In this document: positions 34,615-43,165 of the stretch, piece by piece | How the letters are laid out: each line of letters begins with the position of its first letter | Numbering within the stretch: the stretch's first letter is position 1 | Source of the DNA: Candidatus Eisenbergiella intestinipullorum | GTDB taxonomy: Bacteria; Bacillota; Clostridia; Lachnospirales; Lachnospiraceae | NCBI GenBank assembly: GCA_019119815.1 | Contig: DWWH01000005.1 | Span: 1-43,449 of the forward strand | Length of the DNA: 43,449 nt | Reading direction: 5' to 3' | Program-made: the position numbers and the translations under genes | Notes under the pieces: generated by a model | The model's input: the letters and a program-made list of their open reading frames with translations, nothing else | What the model was told of the DNA's origin: nothing | The model's database searches: none

Positions 34615-35331
34615 TCAAAGCTGTGAAAAAATCTCTCCGATCCTTCCCTGGACCACCAGATCCGCGTCCGCGTCCCTCGGCGTGGGCGTCCTGTTTACCA
34701 GAATCAGCTTATGGCCGCGGTAATAGTCGATCAGGCCCGCTGCCGGGTAGACCGCAAGAGAGGTTCCGCCGATGATGAGCACGTCCGCCTCCGCGATGGC
34801 CCTGACCGCACGGTTCAGGATGCCGCTGTCCAGCCCCTCCTCGTAAAGCACCACATCCGGCTTGATCATCCCGCCGCAGCTGCATCGGGGAATCCCTTCT
34901 GAATGAAGTATGTACTGCGCATCATAAAATTTGTGGCAGCGTTCGCAGTAATTACGCAGAACGCTTCCGTGCAGCTCAAGCACATTTCTGCTTCCCGCCT
35001 TCTGGTGCAGGCCGTCAATATTCTGCGTGACCACCGCCTTCAGCTTTCCCTCCCGCTCCCAGCAGGCAAGCTTTTTGTGAGCTGCGTTCGGCTGCGCGTC
35101 CAGATAAAGCATTTTATCCCGGTAAAACCGGAAGAATTCTTCCGGTCTCTCCCGATAAAACGTATGACTCAGGATCGTTTCCGGAGGATAATCATACTTC
35201 TGATGATACAGCCCGTCCACACTCCTGAAATCGGGAATGCCGCTCTCCGTGGAGACGCCCGCTCCGCCGAAAAAAACGATATTGTCCGTCTGATCGATCA
35301 GTTCCTTCATCTGCAACAGATTTTTATCCAA
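34615..35331 (-). CDS. NAD-dependent protein deacylase (sirtuin)
   Basis: This 238-residue Sir2 protein has GGAGVSTESGIPDFR (from residue 22), TQNIDGLHQKAG, the catalytic His in LELHGS, and a zinc module with CERC and CSC. Bacterial sirtuins remove acetyl or other acyl groups from lysines, using NAD. The likely start is TTG at 35331, which has GGAAGG 7 nt upstream. The next ATG (35310) has no ribosome binding site. It follows the bacteriohemerythrin gene by 121 bp, with a strong 12-bp hairpin in between. The zinc site is complete, so it is probably active. Confidence 0.9.
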   Translation of the reverse strand: MDKNLLQMKELIDQTDNIVFFGGAGVSTESGIPDFRSVDGLYHQKYDYPPETILSHTFYRERPEEFFRFYRDKMLYLDAQPNAAHKKLACWEREGKLKAVVTQNIDGLHQKAGSRNVLELHGSVLRNYCERCHKFYDAQYILHSEGIPRCSCGGMIKPDVVLYEEGLDSGILNRAVRAIAEADVLIIGGTSLAVYPAAGLIDYYRGHKLILVNRTPTPRDADADLVVQGRIGEIFSQL

Positions 35332-35355
35332 TTCTGATCCTTCCTTTCCTGAAAC

Positions 35356-35382
35356 GATGTGCCGCGCTCTGCGCGGCACATC
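35356..35382. other. Perfect 12-bp hairpin between bacteriohemerythrin and sirtuin genes
   Basis: GATGTGCCGCGC and GCGCGGCACATC (35356-35367 with 35371-35382) flank a TCT loop. There is no real T run on either strand. It may be an attenuating or stability element upstream of the TTG start. Confidence 0.6.
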
Positions 35383-35452
35383 CGAGCACTGCCATTTGAC
35401 CCGCTCTTCCCGGCTGCCGGGCTATGTCTGAAGCATATCCTGTCAGAATGCC

Positions 35453-35893
35453 TCAGGCTTCCTCCCTCACCAGGCCGTTTTCCTGTTCAAACTCCACATA
35501 CTTCCGGTCCTCATGCGTGATATGGACCTTCCACCAGTCCTGAAGGTACTCAAAAACCTCTCCCAGCATGTCGTCCTGCGTATCCAGAGACAGCTCCGGC
35601 ACCCGGTCGATAAAGCTGCGGATCTTCGAGCGGAAGGCATCATGCTGCTTCCGGTGCGCTTCGATCCCGTCGAAGCCGATCTGCTCCATGAACCTTTCCT
35701 CTTCCGTGAAATGGACCACCGTATAATATTCCAGTCCTTCCAGGATCTTCCGGATATCGTCGGATTTGAAAAGCATGTTTTCATCTGCGAAGAGCTCATG
35801 AGCCCTCCAGGTATAATCGAGCATCTTCGCATGCTGCTGGTCAATTCTGTCATTTCCGGTACGGTATTCGTCACTGATCTGGTACTGCTTCAT
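35453..35893 (-). CDS. Bacteriohemerythrin
   Basis: This 146-residue protein is a single hemerythrin domain. The diiron ligands are all visible: DQQH (His21), HFTEEE (His61, Glu65), HRKQH (His80, His84) and HITHEDRKY (His124, Asp129). Such proteins bind oxygen or nitric oxide reversibly. In an anaerobe with an oxygen-sensitive PFL and many iron-sulfur proteins, a protective oxygen-binding role is a reasonable inference. An extended -10 promoter lies at 36064-36072. Confidence 0.93.
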   Translation of the reverse strand: MKQYQISDEYRTGNDRIDQQHAKMLDYTWRAHELFADENMLFKSDDIRKILEGLEYYTVVHFTEEERFMEQIGFDGIEAHRKQHDAFRSKIRSFIDRVPELSLDTQDDMLGEVFEYLQDWWKVHITHEDRKYVEFEQENGLVREEA

Positions 35894-36063
35894 TCCTTCT
35901 GTAACCCCACTTCCTTTTCTCGCGGCAGACCTTCTGCCGCAGCCTTTCCTTCAGTAGCCCTGCGGGAAAACACTGCCCCTCTCCTGCCGTCATGCATGCT
36001 CCGGTTTCCCCCGCCCCTCCCGGCGCATCCGTCGGCCCGGCCCCGCATCCGTTCTGTGAGCCA

Positions 36064-36072
36064 AGTATATCA
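36064..36072 (-). promoter_or_regulatory. Extended -10 promoter of the bacteriohemerythrin gene
   Basis: On the minus strand TGATATACT is an extended -10 (TG plus TATACT). No good -35 is seen. Confidence 0.45.
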
Positions 36073-36199
36073 TACTTTTTATGATTTGAATACCGCAGAC
36101 GAACAGACGAAAAAAGTTAATTTTTTGTCAAGCTTTCCATTCTTTTCCCCGTTCCGGAAAGCACTCCCGATGCCCTCCCGGCATATACTGACAGAAAGA

Positions 36200-36216
36200 C
36201 CGGAAAGGAAATCCGG
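36200..36216 (+). promoter_or_regulatory. Hairpin holding the ribosome binding site of the C26 peptidase gene
   Basis: CCGGA (36200-36204) and TCCGG (36212-36216) can pair, leaving the AAGGA Shine-Dalgarno sequence in the 7-nt loop, 3 nt before the ATG region. Confidence 0.35.
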
Positions 36217-36219
36217 AAC

Positions 36220-36978
36220 ATGCAGACTCCCTGTCTTTTCATCGCCGGGCCTGCCGGGCAGGTGCAAAACTATCTCTCCGCCTTCAGCCTGCTCGGAGCC
36301 CGCTGTCATACGCTGCCGGACGATATGGGCGGCCAGCTCCCCCTGCCCGGTGTCCCCTCTCCGGATGCCGACAGCCTTTCCGGAAGCGGCATGCCCGCAG
36401 ACCGCTTTGCTCTTCCGGCCTTCGATGCCCTGGTCCTTCCGGGCGGAGGCGACATTGATCCGTCCCTTTTTCATCAGCAGGATCAGGGCTCCCGTTCCAT
36501 TGATCCCCTGCTGGACCGCCTTCAGCTGAGCCTTCTGAAGGTTTCTCTGAAAAACAGTCTTCCTGTCCTCGGCATCTGTAAGGGCATGCAGCTCATCAAC
36601 ATTTTTTTCGGGGGCGGGATCTGTCAGGATCTTCCCACCCGGCAGCAGCATGAAGCTGCTGCCGGCCATGACCGGATCCATCTTACCCGCACACAAAAAG
36701 GAAGCCTTCTCCATTCCCTCTATGGAGAAAGCTTCCCCGTCAACAGTGCTCATCATCAGGGCATATCTGAGCCCGGAAAGGATCTTGCGGTCATCCAACG
36801 CGCTCCTGACGGAGTGGCAGAGGCCCTCGTCCATGTCCGCTTTCCCGTTCTGGGCGTCCAGTGGCATCCGGAGCGCATGAGCTTTTCCTTCCGGCAGCCG
36901 GATATGCCGGACGGGAGTCTTCTTCTTGCACATTTTCTCTCCCTCGCCCGCCGGCTACGGTCGCTCCGCCCCGGCTAA
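36220..36978 (+). CDS. Gamma-glutamyl-gamma-aminobutyrate hydrolase family protein (peptidase C26)
   Basis: This 252-residue class-I glutamine amidotransferase-like protein has a nucleophile elbow GICKGMQLINIFFGG (Cys120), an earlier LVLPGGGDIDPSLF oxyanion region and the GVQWHPER motif (His216, Glu218). The triad is complete. The family includes PuuD, which splits gamma-glutamyl-GABA in putrescine breakdown, and other gamma-glutamyl hydrolases; the substrate here is unknown. The ribosome binding site lies in a small hairpin. The 3' end overlaps the convergent DUF5722 gene by 4 bp. Confidence 0.85.
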   Translation: MQTPCLFIAGPAGQVQNYLSAFSLLGARCHTLPDDMGGQLPLPGVPSPDADSLSGSGMPADRFALPAFDALVLPGGGDIDPSLFHQQDQGSRSIDPLLDRLQLSLLKVSLKNSLPVLGICKGMQLINIFFGGGICQDLPTRQQHEAAAGHDRIHLTRTQKGSLLHSLYGESFPVNSAHHQGISEPGKDLAVIQRAPDGVAEALVHVRFPVLGVQWHPERMSFSFRQPDMPDGSLLLAHFLSLARRLRSLRPG

Positions 36979-38744
36979 TCCTCCTGCATATCGATCACCT
37001 CTGACCAATCGGAAATGCCGATATAATCCAGAGCAAACTGCGTATACTCCTCCGCCTGATCCGTATCGATATATTTGAATACATCATAAATCATTTTCCG
37101 ACGGCCGTTCTGATAGGAAAGTCCCAGCGCCAGCCCCTGAGAAACCTCCTCTGCCGCATCGGTCTCCCGCGACAGGATCATCGCGTCAATATAAGGATCA
37201 TTTTCTGCAATATAATAGGCATAAACAAAGGCTGCCGCCTGCGCATCCTCCCCATAGGCAGAGGAAAATCCCATTTCGCTGAGCAGGAAATGACGCACCT
37301 GCCCGTCCGGATCCAGGAATTCCTCCTTCTGCAGATAATCCGTCACCACCCCGATATTATAGATCGTAACCACCGAAGTGTCTTCGGAATCCTGCACCAG
37401 CCGCTCATCCTGACCGGACATATCCCAGAATTTCGGCCAGGTCATGGGAATGGAATAGGGATGATGAGCCAGCCCCCAGCTGATATTTCCCTCTTTTTTG
37501 ATCTGCGCATTGAATTCATCCAAGACATCCCTGGAATTGTAGCTGCTTTCACTGCTCAGCTCCCGGTCCCACTGCTGATCCAAAGAGATATATACTCTGG
37601 CATTCGCATTGATGCTTCTGATCACATTGTAGCAGATACGGAAAGCCCGCACATACTCCCGGACATAGGTTTTCAGGTCCACATAACTCATATAATTCCA
37701 CAGAGAGCGCACGTTGATCTCGTTTCCCACGATCCAGTTCATCACGATGCCATGCTCCGTATCCCGGTAACGCTCTGCCAGGAAAGACACCACGGCCGCC
37801 AGATATTCACTTCCTTCTTTCTCAGCGGCATTGAACGCATAATAATAAGCATCTCCGTCTCTGGAAAGTGGATGGATCATCTGCATCTGATCCTCAGACC
37901 TGTCATTCAGCAGGATCGCAGTGGTCACGATCCCTTTTTTCGTCAGCGTGCTGAAAGCATAATCATATTCGCTGACCACCCTGCCGTTCAGTTCATAATC
38001 CTTTCCATTATAAGTATAAATGATTGTTGGATAATTTTTGTCCGTGGTCGGGCCCAGGAGCCTTGACAGCGTTACATTATAGACCGCATGCTTCACGCCC
38101 AGCTCATCCAGCTCCGTTGTACCCAGCTTCTGCGAATCCACCAGAAGCCCTTTGATGGAATCTGTCTCGGGAAAAGGCTCCGTATAATCGGCAAGCGCCT
38201 CCGGATTGGTGATATAATGCGGCGTGCTCACCGCCACATATCTGCCGTCTTTTTTCACCCCTACCACGAATTTATCATACAGTCTGGAATCCTCTCCGTA
38301 CTGACCGACATCGGCTGTCAGCCTGAATTTTTCTGCCGCCTTCGTCTGAGCGATCGGTTCTTCCCCCTCCGGAATGGCCTCTTCGTATACCTCCAGCGCG
38401 AACAGATAAAACCTTCCGTCATCGCCCTCCGGAAGCACCTTTGCAGTTCCGCTCAGCGTAAACCTTTCTCCGTCCGAAAGCACCTCGCAGGAGTCCACCT
38501 GCACCTGTTCTTTGGCATCCTCCACCGCTGAAAGCAGAAAATATGCGCCTTCCCCTGCCGTTCCTGCCAGCATGGCCTCCTGCGGCACGCTGACCGGCTC
38601 TTTTTCCGCACGTTGAACTCCCATCCGCCAGACAAACACCGCTGCGAGCAGACAGAAAAGGCAGACCGCCCACACCGCTCTGCCGACAAGGGTCCCTTTC
38701 CCTTTTCCTTCCGGGACCTCTTCCGTATTTGAATTCTGTTTCAT
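36975..38744 (-). CDS. DUF5722 family membrane-anchored glycosidase-like protein
   Basis: This 589-residue protein has an N-terminal transmembrane anchor (about residues 20-40). An N-terminal beta domain (about 60-200) and a TIM-barrel-like C-terminal region (about 215-589) follow. Visible candidates for a glycosidase active site are NWIVGNEINVRSLWN, with a Glu after Asn, and LLSEMGFSS. The sequence fits DUF5722, an uncharacterised family of glycosidase fold. The frame is open to 38999, but ATG 38744 is followed by a lysine-poor cytosolic start and an ordinary membrane anchor, and longer starts overlap the AraC gene. It is encoded behind that regulator. Confidence 0.65.
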   Translation of the reverse strand: MKQNSNTEEVPEGKGKGTLVGRAVWAVCLFCLLAAVFVWRMGVQRAEKEPVSVPQEAMLAGTAGEGAYFLLSAVEDAKEQVQVDSCEVLSDGERFTLSGTAKVLPEGDDGRFYLFALEVYEEAIPEGEEPIAQTKAAEKFRLTADVGQYGEDSRLYDKFVVGVKKDGRYVAVSTPHYITNPEALADYTEPFPETDSIKGLLVDSQKLGTTELDELGVKHAVYNVTLSRLLGPTTDKNYPTIIYTYNGKDYELNGRVVSEYDYAFSTLTKKGIVTTAILLNDRSEDQMQMIHPLSRDGDAYYYAFNAAEKEGSEYLAAVVSFLAERYRDTEHGIVMNWIVGNEINVRSLWNYMSYVDLKTYVREYVRAFRICYNVIRSINANARVYISLDQQWDRELSSESSYNSRDVLDEFNAQIKKEGNISWGLAHHPYSIPMTWPKFWDMSGQDERLVQDSEDTSVVTIYNIGVVTDYLQKEEFLDPDGQVRHFLLSEMGFSSAYGEDAQAAAFVYAYYIAENDPYIDAMILSRETDAAEEVSQGLALGLSYQNGRRKMIYDVFKYIDTDQAEEYTQFALDYIGISDWSEVIDMQED

Positions 38745-38821
38745 TTTCTCTATTTTCCTGTCTTCTATGTTGCAATGCGGCCTCACGCCTGTTTCCGGCC
38801 GCCTTCCATATTTTACATAAC

Positions 38822-38850
38822 TGTTACGTACTTTACGGTACATTGTAACA
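38822..38850. promoter_or_regulatory. Nested palindrome upstream of the DUF5722 gene
   Basis: TGTTAC and GTAACA flank an inner GTAC-N6-GTAC repeat. It overlaps a plausible minus-strand -10 (TACAAT). It may be an operator for the DUF5722 gene. Confidence 0.4.
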
Positions 38851-38878
38851 TATTGACCGTCGGCTCCACAATAGCTTC

Positions 38879-39781
38879 TTACGTAAAAAAGCTTCCCCTT
38901 TTTCCCAGATAGGTTTTGTATCTGGATGGTGACATCCCATACTCCTTCCGAAAATTCCTCAGAAAAGAGGAATAATCCGAAAAGCCGCACTTTCCCCATA
39001 CCGCTCCCACCGGCTCTCCCTCCTGCAGCAGTTCACAGCAGCCGATCAGACGCTTGTTATTCAGATAGGCATGCACGGTGGTTCCGGTCAGTTCCTTAAA
39101 ACGGCGCAGAAAATAATACTTGCTCATATGCGCATGCTCTGCCAGCTCGTCCAGAGAAATCGGCTCCTGCATATGCGCCTCAATATAAGCATTCACCTGC
39201 TCTACCAGAGCATGGCGTACGCTGTCCGGCTCTCTGGAAGAAAATGCTTCCTTCCCGCACAGCTCGTTCAGATAAAAAAAGAAGAGCGTCAGCTGCGCCC
39301 GGTCATACAGACGTTTTCCCGCCGCCCCTTCCAGATCCGGCACCTCCGTCATGGCCGCTCTCACCAGAAGATCGTGGAGAACATCTTCATAATGACGCGG
39401 AAAATGATAGACCGCCCCTTTTTCCCGCTCAAAGCACCGGCTCAGATCCTGCTCTCCGCCTGACAGCCTGTCCAGCATCTGTCTCGTGATCCACAGGACG
39501 ATCCGCCGGGACCTGGCGTGCTTTCCTTCCACAAAGTGATACTTATGCAGTACATTTCTCCCGATGAGCAGAAAATCCCCTTTTTTCAAAAAATACGTCA
39601 CGTTATCCACAAGACTGGAAAATTCTCCGTCCAGAATGTAGATCAGCTCGTAAAAATCATGATAATGCAGAGCCGTTGCTCCTGTGGGAGCGCCATATTT
39701 TTCATAAATCTCATAGTCCTCCCGGATCATGTACTGTCTCTCATCTTCCCCGCTCATAAAGCTGGTTCTGATCGCTGCCAT
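38879..39781 (-). CDS. AraC family transcriptional regulator with cupin domain
   Basis: This 300-residue protein has an N-terminal cupin-type sensing domain (about residues 20-105; ALHYHDFYELIYILDGE, then LKKGDFLLIGRNVLH). The AraC double helix-turn-helix (about 195-295) has ISLDELAEHAHMSKYYFLRRF and WGKCGFSDYSSFLRNF, with the GMSPSRYK ending. GAGG lies 5-8 nt before the ATG. It is divergent from uxuA-uxuB and upstream of DUF5722, so it probably responds to a hexuronate-related sugar. Direct repeats near 39889-39917 are likely binding sites. Confidence 0.88.
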   Translation of the reverse strand: MAAIRTSFMSGEDERQYMIREDYEIYEKYGAPTGATALHYHDFYELIYILDGEFSSLVDNVTYFLKKGDFLLIGRNVLHKYHFVEGKHARSRRIVLWITRQMLDRLSGGEQDLSRCFEREKGAVYHFPRHYEDVLHDLLVRAAMTEVPDLEGAAGKRLYDRAQLTLFFFYLNELCGKEAFSSREPDSVRHALVEQVNAYIEAHMQEPISLDELAEHAHMSKYYFLRRFKELTGTTVHAYLNNKRLIGCCELLQEGEPVGAVWGKCGFSDYSSFLRNFRKEYGMSPSRYKTYLGKRGSFFT

Positions 39782-39888
39782 CTTTTCCTCTTTTCCTAGC
39801 GAAAGCTCCCGCCTCTTCCCCGCTTATCCTCATAAAAAGTCCGTTGAAAGATTTCCTTTTTTTATATCTTAGAGCAATTTTTGCATCT

Positions 39889-39917
39889 TATCAAGCAAGA
39901 AATGGTATTTTCAAGCA
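39889..39917. promoter_or_regulatory. Candidate AraC-type direct-repeat operator
   Basis: TCAAGCA occurs at 39891-39897 and 39911-39917, each preceded by TT-N. The spacing is 20 bp, about two helical turns. The second copy overlaps the uxuA -35, as at activator sites of AraC proteins. Confidence 0.5.
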
Positions 39918-39936
39918 TTTTTCATTCCTATATAAT
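39908..39936 (+). promoter_or_regulatory. Promoter of uxuA-uxuB
   Basis: TTTTCA (39908-39913) and a perfect TATAAT (39931-39936) are spaced by 17 bp. The leader is about 70 nt. Confidence 0.65.
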
Positions 39937-40012
39937 GAAATCATAAGAAACGCTGCAAGACTACAAACGGCCTGAGACCGAAAATGATTTTGAGAAAGAG
40001 AGGGATATTTTT

Positions 40013-41083
40013 ATGCAGATGACTTTGAGATGGTACGGAAGCCGCTTCGACACCGTTACCCTGCAGCAGATTCGCCAGATCCCCGGCGTGACCGGTGTAA
40101 TCTCCACGCTGTACGACACCGCACCCGGAGACGTCTGGGAGCTGGATGCCATTCTGGCTTTAAAGAAGGAAATCGAGGACGCCGGACTGAGCCTTGCCGG
40201 CATTGAAAGCGTTAACGTCCACGATGCCATCAAAGCCGGGCTCCCCGAACGCGACAAATACATCGACAACTACATCGCCACTCTGGAAAATCTGGGAAAG
40301 GCGGACATCCATCTGGTCTGCTATAACTTCATGCCCGTATTCGACTGGACCAGAACAGAGCTGGCCCGCGTGCGTCCCGACGGCTCCACCGTGCTCGCCT
40401 ACACCCAGGAAGCTGTGGATAAGCTGAATCCGGAAGAAATGTTTTCTTCCATTTCTTCCGACACCAACGGCTCCATCATGCCCGGCTGGGAACCGGAACG
40501 CATGGAGCATATCAAAGAGCTGTTCGAGATGTACCGCAACGTGGACGACGAGGCTCTGTTTGCCAATCTGAAATACTTCCTGGAGCGCATCATGCCGGTC
40601 TGCGACAAATACGACATCAACATGGCAATCCATCCGGATGATCCCGCCTGGAGCGTATTCGGCCTTCCCCGCATCATCATCAACAAGGCCAACATCCTGC
40701 GCATGATGAAAATGGTAGACAACCCGCACAACGGCGTCACCTTCTGCTCCGGCTCCTATGGCACCAACCTGGAAAACGACCTGCCGGACATGATCCGCTC
40801 CCTGAAGGGCCGGATTCATTTTGCCCATGTGCGTAACCTGAAATTCAATTCCCCGACCGATTTCGAGGAGGCCGCTCATCTTTCCTCCGACGGTACCTTT
40901 GACATGTATGAAATCATGCTCGCCCTTTACGACATCGGATTTACCGGCCCCATCCGGCCTGACCACGGCCGCATGATCTGGGGAGAGGTGGCCATGCCCG
41001 GATACGGCCTCTACGACCGCGCTCTCGGCGCAGCATATCTGAACGGCCTCTGGGAAGCCATTGTAAAATCCCATCAGAAATAA
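40013..41083 (+). CDS. uxuA: Mannonate dehydratase
   Basis: This 356-residue protein is a full-length UxuA. It begins MQMTLRWYGSRFDTVTL and contains NFMPVFDWTRTEL, MAIHPDDPAW and IRPDHGRMIWGE, which carry the metal ligands (His and Cys/Asp) of this TIM-barrel enzyme. It dehydrates D-mannonate to 2-keto-3-deoxygluconate in glucuronate breakdown. AGAGGG precedes the ATG. The next gene, 76 bp on, is the oxidoreductase of the same pathway. Confidence 0.96.
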   Translation: MQMTLRWYGSRFDTVTLQQIRQIPGVTGVISTLYDTAPGDVWELDAILALKKEIEDAGLSLAGIESVNVHDAIKAGLPERDKYIDNYIATLENLGKADIHLVCYNFMPVFDWTRTELARVRPDGSTVLAYTQEAVDKLNPEEMFSSISSDTNGSIMPGWEPERMEHIKELFEMYRNVDDEALFANLKYFLERIMPVCDKYDINMAIHPDDPAWSVFGLPRIIINKANILRMMKMVDNPHNGVTFCSGSYGTNLENDLPDMIRSLKGRIHFAHVRNLKFNSPTDFEEAAHLSSDGTFDMYEIMLALYDIGFTGPIRPDHGRMIWGEVAMPGYGLYDRALGAAYLNGLWEAIVKSHQK

Positions 41084-41101
41084 ATCATCATCAGAACAAT
41101 C

Positions 41102-41137
41102 AGAAACGGCCGGATCCGCATCTGCGGATGCGGCCGG
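41102..41137 (+). other. Intercistronic hairpin between uxuA and uxuB
   Basis: CGGCC and GCATC pair with GATGC and GGCCG around a TGCG loop, with a GGATCC bulge on the 5' side. No T run follows, so readthrough into uxuB is expected. It may adjust mRNA stability. Confidence 0.45.
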
Positions 41138-41159
41138 ATACGAAAGGAGCATCATCAGT

Positions 41160-42773
41160 ATGGAACTGACTCTGAAGGGACTGAAGCAGACCGACGACTG
41201 GAAGAAGGCAGGCTACAGCCTTCCGGAATACGATCTCTCTGCTGCGGCCGCACAAACCCGTCAAAACCCCCGCTGGATTCATTTCGGCGCCGGCAACATT
41301 TTCCGTGCCTTCCAGGCAAACGTGGCGCAGGAGCTTTTAAACCGCGGCGTCCTGGATACCGGCCTGATCGCGGCGGAGGGCTATGACTATGAAATCATTG
41401 AAAAAATGTACCGTCCTCACGACAACCTGAGCATTCTCGCCACGCTGAAGGCAGACGGGACCGTAGAAAAAACGGTGGTGGGCAGCATCCTGGAATCCCT
41501 CATTCTGGACAGCGCCAATCCGCAGGAGTACGGACGGCTGAAGGAAATCTTCCGCGCGCCTTCCCTGCAGATGGCAAGCTTTACCATCACGGAAAAGGGG
41601 TACAGCCTGACCGATGGAAAGGGAGATATTCTGGCGGACATCGCTTGGGATTTCGCCCATGGCCCAAAAGCGCCGAAGAGCTATCTGGGAAAGGTTTCCT
41701 CCCTCATCTACGAACGTTTCCTGGCAGGAGCGCTGCCCATCAGCCTGGTCAGCATGGACAACTGCTCCCACAACGGTGATAAGCTGTACGCTGCCGTGAG
41801 CGCCTTTGCCTCAGCCTGGCAGGACAATGGCCTGATTCAGGAAGGCTTTGTCTCCTACATCAACGACCGCACCAGAACCGCATTCCCCTGGACCATGATC
41901 GACAAAATCACGCCCAGACCGGACGATACCGTAAAGGCCATGCTGGAACAGGATGGAATCAGCGACCTCGCGGCCTGTGTCACCGGGAAGAAAACCTATG
42001 TCGCCCCCTTCGTCAACGCGGAGGAATGCCAGTATCTCGTCATCGAGGACGCCTTCCCCAACGGAAAACTTCCTCTGGATCAGGCAGGCATCCTCTACAC
42101 CGACCGGGAAACCGTAGATAAAGTGGAAAAGATGAAGGTCTGCACCTGCCTGAACCCGCTTCACACCACCCTCGCCATTTACGGCTGCCTTCTCGGCTAC
42201 CGGCTCATCTCCGAAGAGATGAAAAACCCGCTCCTGAAAAAGTTCGTGGAGACTGTAGGTTATACCGAGGGACTTCCCGTTGTGGTCAATCCGGGCGTTC
42301 TGGACCCGAAGCAGTTCATTGATGAAGTGGTTCAGAAACGGATTCCCAATCCCTTCATGCCCGATACCCCTCAGCGGATCGCCACCGATACCTCTCAGAA
42401 GCTTCCCATCCGTTTCGGCGAAACCATCAAGGCCTATGACCGGGATCCTTCTCTGAACGTTTCTTCCCTGAAGATGATTCCCCTGGTATTCGCAGGCTGG
42501 CTGCGTTACCTGATGGCGGTGGACGACAATGGCGCACCCTTTGAGCCCAGCTCCGATCCCATGCTCCCGACTCTGCGTCCTCTTTTCGCATCCTGCCGAC
42601 TGGGCGATATGCCTCAGGACCTTTCCTTCCTGGACGCTCTGCTTTCCAATGAAAGCATCTGGGGCGTGAACCTCTTCTCCGTCGGCCTCGCTGACACGGT
42701 AAAAGCTTACTTCAAGGAGCTTACCGCCGGTCCCGGCGCGGTGAAGGCTACGCTGGAAAAATATCTCGTATGA
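41160..42773 (+). CDS. uxuB: Fructuronate reductase / D-mannonate oxidoreductase (mannitol dehydrogenase family)
   Basis: This 537-residue member of the long-chain mannitol dehydrogenase family has an N-terminal Rossmann-type nucleotide-binding motif (HFGAGNIFRAFQ, about residues 41-52). The catalytic region has SMDNCSHNGDK and CTCLNPLHTTLAIYGC (Asn and His of the active site). It reduces D-fructuronate to D-mannonate with NADH, the step just before UxuA. AAGGAG precedes the ATG. Length and domain order match UxuB; a tagaturonate-type specificity cannot be fully excluded. Confidence 0.92.
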   Translation: MELTLKGLKQTDDWKKAGYSLPEYDLSAAAAQTRQNPRWIHFGAGNIFRAFQANVAQELLNRGVLDTGLIAAEGYDYEIIEKMYRPHDNLSILATLKADGTVEKTVVGSILESLILDSANPQEYGRLKEIFRAPSLQMASFTITEKGYSLTDGKGDILADIAWDFAHGPKAPKSYLGKVSSLIYERFLAGALPISLVSMDNCSHNGDKLYAAVSAFASAWQDNGLIQEGFVSYINDRTRTAFPWTMIDKITPRPDDTVKAMLEQDGISDLAACVTGKKTYVAPFVNAEECQYLVIEDAFPNGKLPLDQAGILYTDRETVDKVEKMKVCTCLNPLHTTLAIYGCLLGYRLISEEMKNPLLKKFVETVGYTEGLPVVVNPGVLDPKQFIDEVVQKRIPNPFMPDTPQRIATDTSQKLPIRFGETIKAYDRDPSLNVSSLKMIPLVFAGWLRYLMAVDDNGAPFEPSSDPMLPTLRPLFASCRLGDMPQDLSFLDALLSNESIWGVNLFSVGLADTVKAYFKELTAGPGAVKATLEKYLV

Positions 42774-42835
42774 TTCATACCCGACTGATTGATATTTCAG
42801 CCGATCCCGGAATACAGATTCCCCAAAATATTCAG

Positions 42836-42880
42836 AGACCGGGCTGCTTCCTCAGGAAGCAGCCCGGTCTCCTCTTTTCT
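42836..42880 (+). terminator. Terminator of uxuA-uxuB
   Basis: A perfect 16-bp stem (42836-42851 with 42855-42870) with a TCA loop is followed by a T-rich tract (CCTCTTTTCT). Confidence 0.85.
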
Positions 42881-42903
42881 CTTTATAAATCTCTTTATAC
42901 AAA

Positions 42904-42988
42904 GTGTGCGCCCTGATGCGGTATGCATCATGCGCGCCACTCACGCCGAGCGCGGTTGCCATCAGGCAACATCTACCTTACCTGCGTG
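42904..42988. other. Structured non-coding segment between uxuB and the tRNA genes
   Basis: No gene is seen. A first hairpin (42904-42940) pairs TGATGC with GCATCA and GCGC with GCGC. A second (42942-42988) closes with CACGC/GCGTG around GTTGCC-ATCA-GGCAAC. The GTGTGCGC sequence at the left end recurs at 42986-42993. It could be a small RNA or a palindromic repeat. Confidence 0.4.
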
Positions 42989-43023
42989 TGCGCATCAACG
43001 TCTTTTTTTATTCAACATTGAAT

Positions 43024-43054
43024 AAAAAAGAAAACCCCGAAAAATTCGAGGTTT
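43024..43054 (-). terminator. Terminator of the tRNA cluster
   Basis: On the minus strand the AAACC-x-CGAA / TTCG-x-GGTTT stem (one mismatch) is followed by TTTTCTTTTTT. An adjacent AT-rich 12-bp inverted repeat lies at 43004-43029. Confidence 0.75.
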
Positions 43055-43061
43055 CAAGAAG

Positions 43062-43133
43062 AGGCGCAGACCGGATTTGAACCGGTGAATAACGGTGTTG
43101 CAGACCGGTGCCTTACCACTTGGCTACTGCGCC
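43062..43133 (-). tRNA. tRNA-Cys (GCA)
   Basis: A 72-nt cloverleaf has acceptor GGCGCAG/CTGCGCC, D arm AGCC-AAGTGGTAA-GGC, anticodon loop with GCA and T loop GTTCAAATC. CCA is not encoded. It is the last tRNA before the terminator. Confidence 0.93.
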
Positions 43134-43165
43134 ATAATATCATATATGCTGTCTTTTGTAAAAAA

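Larger units (their letters stand above)
35894..36219. other. Divergent intergenic region, no gene seen
   Basis: This region of about 325 bp holds the minus-strand promoter of the bacteriohemerythrin gene and the plus-strand start region of the C26 peptidase gene. It has an AT-rich core at 36063-36145. A GCGGCAG/CTGCCGC hairpin sits near 35927-35942. Confidence 0.45.
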
